Source of the DNA: Actinomycetota bacterium | GTDB lineage: Bacteria; Actinomycetota; Thermoleophilia; Gaiellales; Gaiellaceae | Reading direction: 5' to 3' | DNA length: 15,675 nt | Assembly: GCA_013817555.1 (NCBI GenBank) | Contig: JACDCN010000019.1 | Coordinates: 1 to 15,675, forward strand | In this document: positions 1 to 6,711 of the stretch, in pieces | Layout: each line of letters starts with the position of its first letter | Position numbering within the stretch: the stretch's first letter is position 1 | The notes under the pieces: model-generated | Told to the model about the DNA's origin: nothing | What the model saw: the letters and a program-made list of their open reading frames with translations, nothing else | Database searches by the model: none | Translations under genes and position numbers: made by a program

Positions 1-1248
1 GTGGCCGCAGGGTGCGGCGGGGGTGACGATGAAGGCGGTGCTGGGGGCAGCGAGGATGTCTCGGGCGAGATCGCGATCATGGCGATCTGGGCCGCCGAGG
101 AGCAGGCGTCGTTCGAAGCCGTGGTAGAGGGCTTCAATGAGCTGTATCCCAACGTCGAGGTCAAGTACACATCCGGCGGTGACAACCTCGCGCCGCTGCT
201 CGCAACCGCCGTGGAGGGTGGCAACCCGCCCGATCTCGCGGCCATCGCCCAGCCGGGGTTGATGGCGGACTTCGCCGGGAAGAGCGCGATTCAGCCGCTC
301 GACGATCTTCGCGACGCAATCGTCGACAACTTCGGCGAATCGGCGGCGGACGTCGGCGCCGTCGACGGAACCCAGTACGGACTTCTGTTCAAGGGTTCGA
401 ACAAATCGACCATCTGGTACAACGTCGCGTCCTTCGAGGAGGCCGGCGTCGAGCCACCCGAGGACTGGGAGGGACTCAACGAGGCGGCGGCCACGCTCAA
501 GGCTGCCGGCATCACGCCGTACTCGGTCGGGGTCGACGTCGGCTGGCCGATGACCGACCTCTTCGAGAACATCTACATCCGCTCCGCCGGAGAGGAGATG
601 TACGACCAGCTCGCGCGGCACGAGATCCCGTGGACCGACCAGTCCGTCAAGGACGCGCTAGCGATCATGGCCGAGGTTGTCGGTGACTCGGAGAACCTTG
701 CGGGCGGGACCGAGAGCGCACTCCAGACCGAGATGCCGGCCTCCGTCGCCAACGTGTTCACCGACTCGCCGAAGGCGGCGATGGTGATCATCGGCGATTT
801 CGCACCGGCGCAAGGCGAGTTCACGCTCGAGCCCGAGACGGGATACAACGTCTTCACGTTCCCGTCGATCGAAGGTTCTGGCCCGTCGGTCATCGGCAGC
901 GGCGACCTGTTCGTGCAGTTCAAGGACAGTCCGGCAGCGGACGCATTCCTCGAATACCTGACGACCCCTGAGGCGGCCGAGATTTGGGCGGCCCGCGGTG
1001 GGTTCTCGTCGCCGAACAAGAACATTGACCTAGGCGTCTACCCCGATGAGATCACGCGGGTGACTGCCGGCGCCCTCGCCGAGGCGGAGTCCTTCCGCTT
1101 CGACATGTCCGACCTGCAGCCGTCGGCGTTCGGAGGCACCCCCGGAGCGGGGCTCTTCAAGCACTTCACGGACTTCGTGGCCAACCCGGACGACATCGAC
1201 GGGATCACGGAGAAGATGGAGGCCGACGCAGCGAAGGCATTCGGCTAA
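1..1248 (+). CDS. Alpha-glucoside ABC transporter substrate-binding lipoprotein (AglE-like), 5' partial
   Basis: This is the extracellular sugar-binding component of an ABC importer, tethered to the membrane as a lipoprotein. The visible reading frame opens with V-A-A-G-C, a lipobox in which Cys5 would be the lipidated residue. The hydrophobic part of the signal peptide and the true start therefore lie before the window, and the GTG at base 1 is only a codon inside the signal peptide. A low-complexity Gly/Glu/Asp tether (about residues 6-22) follows, then a type I solute-binding fold. Segments around NKSTIWYN (about residue 135) and the GWPMTDLFENIYIRSAGEEMYDQ region (about 182-203) match the AglE alpha-glucoside-binding group as I know it. 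The mature length (about 411 aa) is normal. The next two genes are the matching permeases, 21 nt downstream. The exact sugar (sucrose, maltose, trehalose or another) cannot be read from the sequence. Confidence 0.9.
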   Translation: MAAGCGGGDDEGGAGGSEDVSGEIAIMAIWAAEEQASFEAVVEGFNELYPNVEVKYTSGGDNLAPLLATAVEGGNPPDLAAIAQPGLMADFAGKSAIQPLDDLRDAIVDNFGESAADVGAVDGTQYGLLFKGSNKSTIWYNVASFEEAGVEPPEDWEGLNEAAATLKAAGITPYSVGVDVGWPMTDLFENIYIRSAGEEMYDQLARHEIPWTDQSVKDALAIMAEVVGDSENLAGGTESALQTEMPASVANVFTDSPKAAMVIIGDFAPAQGEFTLEPETGYNVFTFPSIEGSGPSVIGSGDLFVQFKDSPAADAFLEYLTTPEAAEIWAARGGFSSPNKNIDLGVYPDEITRVTAGALAEAESFRFDMSDLQPSAFGGTPGAGLFKHFTDFVANPDDIDGITEKMEADAAKAFG

Positions 1249-1269
1249 GGCAGGACGGCTCACTCGAGC

Positions 1270-2613
1270 ATGAGCGAGTCGGTGTCAACGGCGGAAGCCC
1301 CACTGCGGGGGCTTCCGCCTGGGGACGCGGAGCCCGGAATCTGGCAGCGGTACGGGGTCGTGGCGGTGTTCCTCGGGCCTGCGCTCCTCTTGCTCGGCGT
1401 CTGGGTTGTGTACCCGACGATCCGCACGATCATCCGGAGCTTCTTCGACCGGAGCGGCGACGAATTCGTCGGGCTGGACAACTACCAGACGCTCTTCTCG
1501 GACGACACGCTGCTCACGGCGATCAAGAACAACGTCCTCTGGCTCTTGATCGTCCCCGCCCTCGTCACGGCGATCGGGCTCGTGTTCGCCGTCCTCCTCG
1601 AGCGCGTCCGCTTCTCTGTCGCGTTCAAGGTGGCGGTGTTCATGCCGATGGCGATCTCGCTCTTCGCCGCCGGCGTCATCTGGCGCCTGATGTACGAAAA
1701 GGACCCCGACCAGGGCACGGTCAACGCCGCAGTCGCGGTCGTGAAAGACGCGGTCACCCCGTCCGGCGTGCTCTCCGCGGCGCAGCCCTCGACGGACGCG
1801 CTGCAAGGAGGCCCAAAGGGCGGCCTCGTGCTCGAAAGACCACTGGAGAAAGGAGCGGTTGCGCAACTCGGCCTCACCGGGATTCGATCGTCGGACGTGC
1901 CGGCGGATGCGGAGCAGGCGGTCGTGCCGGAAGCGCTCGCCGGCGGGATCACGGGAGTCGTGTGGAGAGACTTCAAGCCGGGCGGCGGCATCGCGGGCGA
2001 GGTCGAGGCCGAAGAGCTCGGGCTGCCAGGAGTGACCGTCGAGCTTCGCGACGAGAACGGCCGAAGCGTCCTCGAGACGCAGACCGAGGCCGACGGCACT
2101 TTTGCGTTCGAGGAGGTCGAGGCCGGCTCCTATCGCGCTGCAATCGGGCCGGACACGTTCTCCGAGCCCTATGCAGGAATCTCGTGGCTCGGGGCGAGCC
2201 TGATCACGCCTGCGATCATGCTGTCGTACATCTGGGTCTGGGCCGGCTTCGCGATGGTCGTGATCGCGGCGGGCCTCGCGGCAATCCCACGTGACCTGCT
2301 CGAGGCGGCTCGGACCGACGGCGCGACCGAGCTGCAGGTGTTCCGACGGGTCACGATCCCGCTGCTGGCACCGGTTCTGACGGTCGTCTTCATCACGATG
2401 CTCATCTACGTGCTGAAGGTGTTCGACATCGTGATCTCGGTGGCGCCCGGCTCGGTGCAAGACGACGCGAACGTGATCGCGCTCGCAATGTGGCGCACGT
2501 CGTTCGGGGGCGTGAACGACTTCGGGTTGGGATCGGCGATCGCCGTGTTCCTGTTCTTGCTCGTCATCCCGATCCTGGCGATCAATGTCCGCCGCTTCCG
2601 GAGGGAGGTCTAG
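1270..2613 (+). CDS. AglF-like sugar ABC permease with inserted SdrD_B/Cna-B-like domain
   Basis: This is a membrane-spanning subunit of the sugar importer. Six core helices are visible at about residues 29-51, 89-110, 118-142, 311-334, 366-390 and 422-441. The cytoplasmic EAA loop that contacts the ATPase is at 345-364 (E345-A-A, D350-G-A, I363-P). The FVGLDNY and LMYEKDPDQG stretches resemble AglF. At 447 aa it is clearly longer than the usual 290-330. About 160 residues (143-305) are inserted on the outer side between helices 3 and 4. They comprise a Pro/Gly/Ala-rich linker and, at 227-292, an SdrD_B/carboxypeptidase-regulatory-like beta-sandwich (GVVWRDF, GLPGVTVEL, ADGTFAFEEV, AGSY). The start is uncertain. 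ATG 1270 has only a weak AGGA 14 nt upstream, and a strong stem (1290-1319) covers codons 7-17. V31 (GTG 1360) is an alternative. Confidence 0.9.
   Translation: MSESVSTAEAPLRGLPPGDAEPGIWQRYGVVAVFLGPALLLLGVWVVYPTIRTIIRSFFDRSGDEFVGLDNYQTLFSDDTLLTAIKNNVLWLLIVPALVTAIGLVFAVLLERVRFSVAFKVAVFMPMAISLFAAGVIWRLMYEKDPDQGTVNAAVAVVKDAVTPSGVLSAAQPSTDALQGGPKGGLVLERPLEKGAVAQLGLTGIRSSDVPADAEQAVVPEALAGGITGVVWRDFKPGGGIAGEVEAEELGLPGVTVELRDENGRSVLETQTEADGTFAFEEVEAGSYRAAIGPDTFSEPYAGISWLGASLITPAIMLSYIWVWAGFAMVVIAAGLAAIPRDLLEAARTDGATELQVFRRVTIPLLAPVLTVVFITMLIYVLKVFDIVISVAPGSVQDDANVIALAMWRTSFGGVNDFGLGSAIAVFLFLLVIPILAINVRRFRREV
1290..1319 (+). promoter_or_regulatory. Perfect 12-bp inverted repeat at the binding protein/permease boundary
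   Basis: The arm GGCGGAAGCCCC (1290-1301) is followed by a six-base loop ACTGCG and the exact reverse complement GGGGCTTCCGCC (1308-1319). The stem lies 42-71 nt after the stop codon of the binding-protein gene and inside the first 17 codons of the annotated permease. There is no T-run behind it. Such a structure could protect the 3' end of the binding-protein mRNA or attenuate read-through. Either would give the usual excess of binding protein over permease. It could also mean that the permease begins further downstream. Confidence 0.65.
1948..2145 (+). other. Region encoding the SdrD_B-like Ig-fold domain inside the AglF-like permease
   Basis: Codons 227-292 of the permease encode the pattern typical of SdrD_B, Cna-B and carboxypeptidase-regulatory beta-sandwich repeats. 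It opens with G-V-V-W-R-D, continues with L-P-G-V-T-V-E-L and D-E-N-G, then A-D-G-T-F-A-F, and closes with A-G-S-Y. Such domains are normally found in secreted or wall-anchored proteins. The helix topology puts this copy outside the membrane, where it could reach the binding protein. E. coli MalF also has an Ig-like loop (P2) that contacts its binding protein, but after the first core helix. Here the insert follows the third, so the resemblance would be convergent. Confidence 0.75.
2600..2608 (+). promoter_or_regulatory. Strong Shine-Dalgarno site that fixes the AglG-like permease start
   Basis: GGAGGGAGG is centred about 11 nt before the GTG at 2616, leaving a 7-nt spacer, and lies in the last codons of the preceding permease. 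The frame stays open upstream to 2490, but this site and the start of family resemblance both point to GTG 2616. Confidence 0.85.
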
Positions 2614-2615
2614 CC

Positions 2616-3503
2616 GTGACGACCGCGGAGATCGAAGCTGGCCAGATCGACATCCGAGAGCCGACGGCGGCAAGGATCATCCGCTTCCTGGGACGGACGC
2701 CCGTGTACCTCCTCCTGACGTTCCTGGGGCTCCTCTGGCTCGTACCTACGATCGGTCTCTTCTTCACCTCGCTGCTCGAACCCGCTGTCATCGGGACGAC
2801 CGGCTGGTGGGAGATTTTCTCCGCCCCGAGCCTCGGAACACTCGACAACTATCGCGAGATCTTCGACAACGAGGCAATCACTTCCGCTCTCGTGACGACG
2901 ATCTGGGTCTCGATCGGTTCGACGATCCTGCCCATAGCCCTGGCGGCGCTCGCCGCATACGCGTTCGCCTGGCTCGAGTTTCCCGGGCGGGACTGGCTCT
3001 TCCTCGTCGTGGTTGCCTTGCTGGTCGTCCCGATCCAGATGGCGCTGATCCCGATCTTCTCCCTTTACAACGACCTTGGCCTATTCGACACGATTCTGGG
3101 TCTGATCCTCTTCCATACCGCCTTCGGACTGCCGTTCGCGATCTTCCTGCTCAGAAACTTCTTCATCGGAATCCCGCGCGACCTGCTCGAGGCAGCGCGC
3201 ATCGACGGCGCATCGGAGCTCCGCATCTTCGTTCGGCTCATCCTTCCCCTCGGGCTGCCGGCAATTGCCTCCCTCGCGATCTTCCAGTTCCTCTGGGTAT
3301 GGAACGACCTGCTCGTGGCGCTCACCTTCGCGCGCGATACGCAGCCGATCACCGTCGCCATCTTCTCGCAGTTGCGCCAGTTCAGCGGCAACATCGAGAT
3401 CATCGCCCCGGCTGCGTTCGTCTCGCTTGCGATCCCGCTCGTCGTCTTTTTCGCGTTCCAGCGCTACTTCGTCGAGGGGCTTCTGGCCGGCTCGGTCAAG
3501 TAG
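2616..3503 (+). CDS. AglG-like sugar ABC transporter permease
   Basis: This is the second membrane subunit of the alpha-glucoside-type importer, partner of the preceding AglF-like permease. The GTG start is 2 nt after the preceding stop codon and has a strong ribosome-binding site, giving 295 aa, a normal length for the MalG/AglG group. Helices are visible from about residue 29 (VYLLLTFLGLLWLVPTIGLFF) to the C-terminal VVFFAFQRYF segment. The EAA loop is at 192-210 (E192-A-A, D197-G-A, L-P), preceded by IPRDLLEAAR. The sequence LWLVPTIGLFFTSL followed by GWW is typical of AglG as I recall it. No ATP-binding subunit follows. The last 8 bases overlap, tail to tail, the end of the convergent GH15 gene. 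Confidence 0.92.
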   Translation: MTTAEIEAGQIDIREPTAARIIRFLGRTPVYLLLTFLGLLWLVPTIGLFFTSLLEPAVIGTTGWWEIFSAPSLGTLDNYREIFDNEAITSALVTTIWVSIGSTILPIALAALAAYAFAWLEFPGRDWLFLVVVALLVVPIQMALIPIFSLYNDLGLFDTILGLILFHTAFGLPFAIFLLRNFFIGIPRDLLEAARIDGASELRIFVRLILPLGLPAIASLAIFQFLWVWNDLLVALTFARDTQPITVAIFSQLRQFSGNIEIIAPAAFVSLAIPLVVFFAFQRYFVEGLLAGSVK

Positions 3504-5298
3504 GGGCGAGGCTCGACTTGCCCTGGGCGGCGAGCTTTCGTTCGAGCGTGAAGGCGGTTTCGACGAGGGAAAGGTGCGTGAAGGCCTGCGGGAAGTTGCC
3601 GACGAGCCGCTTTCGCTCGGTGTCGTACTCCTCTGCGAGCAGCCCTAGGTCGTTTCCGAGCGAGAGCAATCGCTCGTAGAGCTCCACCGCCTCGTCCGTC
3701 CGGCCCTGCTGGGCGAGCACCGCGACCAGCCAGAAAGAGCATGGTAGGAAAACGCCTTCGCCCGGGGGAAGTCCATCTACGTCGACGTTCTCGGTGTCGG
3801 CGCGGTAGCGCTCGACGAAGCCGTCGCGCATGAGCTCTCGCTGAACCGCCTCCACGGTACGGACCACCCTTCCGTCGCTCGCCGGCAAGAAACCGACGAG
3901 CGGGATAAGCAGGAGGCTTGCATCGAGCCGGTCCGAGCCGTAGTACTGCACGAATGAGCCCCGCTCGTCGTTGTATCCGTGCTCGAGAATGTCATCCCGG
4001 ATCGCGTCCCTCGTCGCGCGCCATCGGTCGAGCGGTCCGTCTCGACCGAGGCTCTCGATGGACTTGACCGCGCGGTCGAACGCCACCCAAGCCATGACTT
4101 TGGAGTGCGTGAAATGCCGGCGCGGACCTCGCACTTCCCAGATCCCCTGATCCGGCTCCCGCCACCCCGACTCGAGCCAATCGAACACCTTGCTGGTCAG
4201 GGCCCACGCCGGGTCGGACGCCTCGAGACCCCGCTTGCGTGCCATGTGGAGCGCGTCCACGATCTCGCCGTAGACGTCGAGCTGCAGCTGGTCTGCCGCG
4301 TCGTTTCCGATCCGCACCGGCTTCGAGTCCTCGTAGCCCGCGAGCCACGGCAGCTCCAGCTCGATGAGCCGTCGCTCCCCGGCGACCCCGTACATCACCT
4401 GAATGTCCTCGGGGGATCCGGCGATCGCGCGGAGGAGCCAGTCACGCCACGCGCGGGCCTCGTCGATGTATCCCGCGCGGAGGAACGCCAGCAGCGTGAG
4501 CGTCGCGTCACGGAGCCAGCAGAAGCGGTAGTCCCAGTTCCGCACACCGCCGATCGCCTCCGGCAGAGACGTCGTCGGAGCAGCGACGATCCCGCCCGTC
4601 GGAGCGTAGGTGAGCGCCTTGAGCGTGAGGAGCGAACGTCTCACCGCCTTCTCCCAGCGTCCGGCGGCAGTGCAGCGGCCGATCCATTCCTCCCAGTAGT
4701 CGATCGTGTCGGCCAGCGCCTGCTCCGCGTCGATGGCTTCGGGAAGCGGCTCGTTCGACGGGGTCCATGTCAGTACGAACGGCACGCGGTCGCCTTCCTC
4801 GACCGTGAACTCGGCGTACGTGCGGAGATTTCGCCCTTCCAGGGCGACCGGTGTTCGCAGGGAGATGGCGTCGGGACCCGCGATACCGACCAGCGTCTCG
4901 TCGATCGTTCGAACCCACGGGACGATGGAGCCGTAGTCGAAACGCAGGACGAGCTCCATGAGCATGTCGACGCGCCCACGGACGCCTTCGACTATGCGGA
5001 CTACGTCGGGCGCCTCTCCGCGCGGAGGCATGAAGTCGATGAGCCGAACAGCGCCTGTCGAGGTCTCGAGCTCGGTCTCCAGCACGAGCGTGTCTCCGCG
5101 GTAGCTCCGACCAGGCGAGTGGAACTCACCCTCGGGCTGGATCGTCCAATGCCCGTTGTCCGAGTCGCCGAGCAGCGCCGCGAAGACTGCGCCCGAGTCG
5201 AAGCGAGGCAGGCAGAGCCAGTCGATGCAGCCGTGACGACTGACGAGCGCGGTCGTCTGCAGATCGCCGATCAAACCGTAGTCCTCGATCAGAGCCAT
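3496..5298 (-). CDS. Glycoside hydrolase family 15 protein (glucoamylase/trehalase-like)
   Basis: This is a predicted cytoplasmic inverting alpha-glucosidase of family GH15. Bacterial members release glucose from alpha-glucans or, in actinobacteria, cleave trehalose. The 600-aa length and the N-terminus I-E-D-Y-G-L-I-G-D-L with H-G-C-I-D-W-L are classic for this group. A beta-sandwich N-domain (about 1-210) precedes the (alpha/alpha)6 barrel. The substrate-binding block N254-W-D-Y-R-F-C-W-L-R-D264 is intact. E388 (in GIWEVRG) fits the general acid and E556 (in LLAEEYD) the general base. No signal peptide is seen. It is the last gene of a minus-strand operon, 6 nt behind the small protein gene. 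It converges on the sugar importer, so it may act on imported alpha-glucosides. Trehalase versus glucoamylase activity cannot be decided from the sequence. Confidence 0.93.
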   Translation of the reverse strand: MALIEDYGLIGDLQTTALVSRHGCIDWLCLPRFDSGAVFAALLGDSDNGHWTIQPEGEFHSPGRSYRGDTLVLETELETSTGAVRLIDFMPPRGEAPDVVRIVEGVRGRVDMLMELVLRFDYGSIVPWVRTIDETLVGIAGPDAISLRTPVALEGRNLRTYAEFTVEEGDRVPFVLTWTPSNEPLPEAIDAEQALADTIDYWEEWIGRCTAAGRWEKAVRRSLLTLKALTYAPTGGIVAAPTTSLPEAIGGVRNWDYRFCWLRDATLTLLAFLRAGYIDEARAWRDWLLRAIAGSPEDIQVMYGVAGERRLIELELPWLAGYEDSKPVRIGNDAADQLQLDVYGEIVDALHMARKRGLEASDPAWALTSKVFDWLESGWREPDQGIWEVRGPRRHFTHSKVMAWVAFDRAVKSIESLGRDGPLDRWRATRDAIRDDILEHGYNDERGSFVQYYGSDRLDASLLLIPLVGFLPASDGRVVRTVEAVQRELMRDGFVERYRADTENVDVDGLPPGEGVFLPCSFWLVAVLAQQGRTDEAVELYERLLSLGNDLGLLAEEYDTERKRLVGNFPQAFTHLSLVETAFTLERKLAAQGKSSLAPT

Positions 5299-5304
5299 GT
5301 CCCG

Positions 5305-5622
5305 CTACTCACTTTGCTCGAGAAAGGACGCTAGTCGCCGAAACCGCTTGAGGGCGGCGGCGGTGAATGCGGCGCGGTATTCGGCTGCCGTTCCGGCCTC
5401 GAGTGTTGCGGCATAGGTTTCGCGCAAGTCATACAGCCGCTCGCCGATGGCGTCCACCGCCAGCTGGTAGTCGCCGAAGAGCTCTTCGGACTCCTCGCGT
5501 GAGGCCTCTGTCCACTCCGCATCCGCACCTACGGCCTCCGCCAGAAGCTCCGCCTCGTCCGCTGCGAAGAGATCGAGCTGGCGCCGGACGAGGTCGTGAA
5601 AGCGTCCTCGGCCGAGCTTCAC
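5305..5622 (-). CDS. Small acidic helical protein of unknown function
   Basis: I do not recognise this 105-aa protein. It looks wholly alpha-helical and acidic, with charged and Leu/Ala-rich stretches (residues 10-30 and 45-75) and a more basic C-terminal part (ALKRFRRLASFL). It has no signal peptide, membrane segment or cysteine. The GTG start overlaps the TGA stop of the glycosyltransferase as GTGA, and its stop is 6 nt before the GH15 start. It is therefore probably translationally coupled and made together with both enzymes. Coding quality (G/C at third positions, placement in an operon) supports a real gene. A role as accessory or regulatory partner of the glycosyltransferase or GH15 enzyme is only a guess from position. 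Confidence 0.8.
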   Translation of the reverse strand: MKLGRGRFHDLVRRQLDLFAADEAELLAEAVGADAEWTEASREESEELFGDYQLAVDAIGERLYDLRETYAATLEAGTAAEYRAAFTAAALKRFRRLASFLEQSE

Positions 5623-6671
5623 AGAAGCTCACGATAGACCTCGAGGTGAGCGGCGGCGGACGCCTCCCACGTGAGCTCGGCACGTGCGGCCTCTGCGCCC
5701 TTCCGTGCAGCCCCGAGAGCGTTCGCGTCGTTCAGGAGCCGCTCGAGCGCAAGCGCCATGCCGCCGACATCGCCCGGCTCGACGACGGCGCCGGCGCCGA
5801 ATCTTCCCACTACCTCGCCGATGCCCCCGATGTCGTAGACGATCGCGGGCACTCCCGCGCCCAGCACCTGGAGAAGCGCGCCCGAGACATCGATCTCGGA
5901 CCGATACGGGAAGAGCGCGACCGTCGCCTCCGAGAGCGCCCGTCTGATCTCATGATCGGGCAGGAAGCCGAGCCGCCACTCGGCGCGATCGCCGGCCGTG
6001 ACCCGGAGTCCGTCGAGCGGAACACGCGGGTCTCCGGCCACGAGCAGCCTCGCGCCGTCGACACGCAAGACGGCCTCCACCGAGTCCTCCGTGCTCTTGT
6101 AGGGGCGGATGAGGCCGAGCGCAAGAGCGGTGCGGCCGTCGTCTCGCCGGTCCACGTCCGAGCGGAAGGCGGGGTGGGGGATGACGCGGAGCTGCTCCTC
6201 GGGGACGCCGAACGCCGCTAATGACTCGTGCCCTCGTTGGGAGTGGACGACGACGCGGTCGCACCGCGAGAAGAGAGCCCGCCAAAGTCCGATTCTGGCC
6301 GCGGTGCGCCGCGGGATGATGTCGTGGGCGGTGAAGACGACCGGTGAGCGGGGACGGAAGAGCCAGCGGTCGGCCTCGGGGGCGCCGAACCACTGCAGGT
6401 GCAGGACGTCCGGGTTGTGCGCTGCAAGCTGCGCCATCCCGAACGGATGCTCGAGAGCCTTGAGAGCGAGCCGCGCACGAGACGACCCCATCTTCGAGGA
6501 GAGCGGGTAGAACCACTCACGGGCGATGTATCCGTCCGGGGCGGCCACTGCGCCGAACCGGAAGCGCGATGTGACGAGTGTCACGTTCGCGCCAGCTCCC
6601 GCGAGCGCGGCGGCGAGCGAGCGGTCGTAGGGGGGCGTGTACGCCGGAGGGTCTGCGAGCAGGACACGCAT
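5619..6671 (-). CDS. GT4-like (GT-B fold) glycosyltransferase
   Basis: This is a predicted cytoplasmic or membrane-associated glycosyltransferase transferring sugar from an activated donor; the acceptor is unknown. It has 350 aa. The N-terminal Rossmann half starts MRVLLADPP, with a DVLHLQWFG strand and VVFTAHDIIP, a segment common in GT4 enzymes. The C-terminal half has LGLIRPYKS, LVAGDPR, LPDHEIRRAL, LFPYRSEIDVSGALLQVLGAGVP and YDIGGIGEVV. The usual E-x7-E pair is not canonical: E259 is present but the second position is Q268 and an S-G pair lies between, as in a known GT4 subgroup. ATG 6671 was chosen because family resemblance starts there and TACTGT lies 8 nt upstream. ATG 6692 would add seven residues (MALLFRP). 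It is the first gene of the operon with the small protein and the GH15 enzyme. Confidence 0.85.
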   Translation of the reverse strand: MRVLLADPPAYTPPYDRSLAAALAGAGANVTLVTSRFRFGAVAAPDGYIAREWFYPLSSKMGSSRARLALKALEHPFGMAQLAAHNPDVLHLQWFGAPEADRWLFRPRSPVVFTAHDIIPRRTAARIGLWRALFSRCDRVVVHSQRGHESLAAFGVPEEQLRVIPHPAFRSDVDRRDDGRTALALGLIRPYKSTEDSVEAVLRVDGARLLVAGDPRVPLDGLRVTAGDRAEWRLGFLPDHEIRRALSEATVALFPYRSEIDVSGALLQVLGAGVPAIVYDIGGIGEVVGRFGAGAVVEPGDVGGMALALERLLNDANALGAARKGAEAARAELTWEASAAAHLEVYRELL

Positions 6672-6679
6672 GGGTCGAA

Positions 6680-6685
6680 ACAGTA
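6680..6685 (-). promoter_or_regulatory. -10-like hexamer for the glycosyltransferase operon
   Basis: On the minus strand TACTGT lies 8 nt before the ATG at 6671, so transcription would start at or next to the start codon. No convincing -35 box is seen. This supports the shorter protein start. Confidence 0.45.
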
Positions 6686-6698
6686 GAGCCATCGTCGG

Positions 6699-6704
6699 CA
6701 GAAT
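6699..6704 (+). promoter_or_regulatory. -10-like hexamer for the class V aminotransferase gene
   Basis: CAGAAT is followed by 7 nt and the GTG at 6712, predicting a leaderless or nearly leaderless transcript. The same GGCAGAAT string precedes the DHH-fragment gene (13414-13421). The reverse strand reads GATTCT here, 7 nt from the alternative ATG at 6692 of the divergent glycosyltransferase. Confidence 0.5.
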
Positions 6705-6711
6705 CCCGCCC

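Noticed and set aside
1285..2673. 462-codon open frame on the minus strand opposite the AglF-like permease
   Set aside because: Its product is Arg/Asp/His-rich and low in complexity, with no family resemblance. It lies wholly opposite a well-supported permease and is explained by high GC at third codon positions.
3979..5334. 451-codon plus-strand open frame opposite the GH15 gene
   Set aside because: The Arg-rich product has no recognisable domain, while the minus strand encodes a complete GH15 enzyme with all catalytic blocks.
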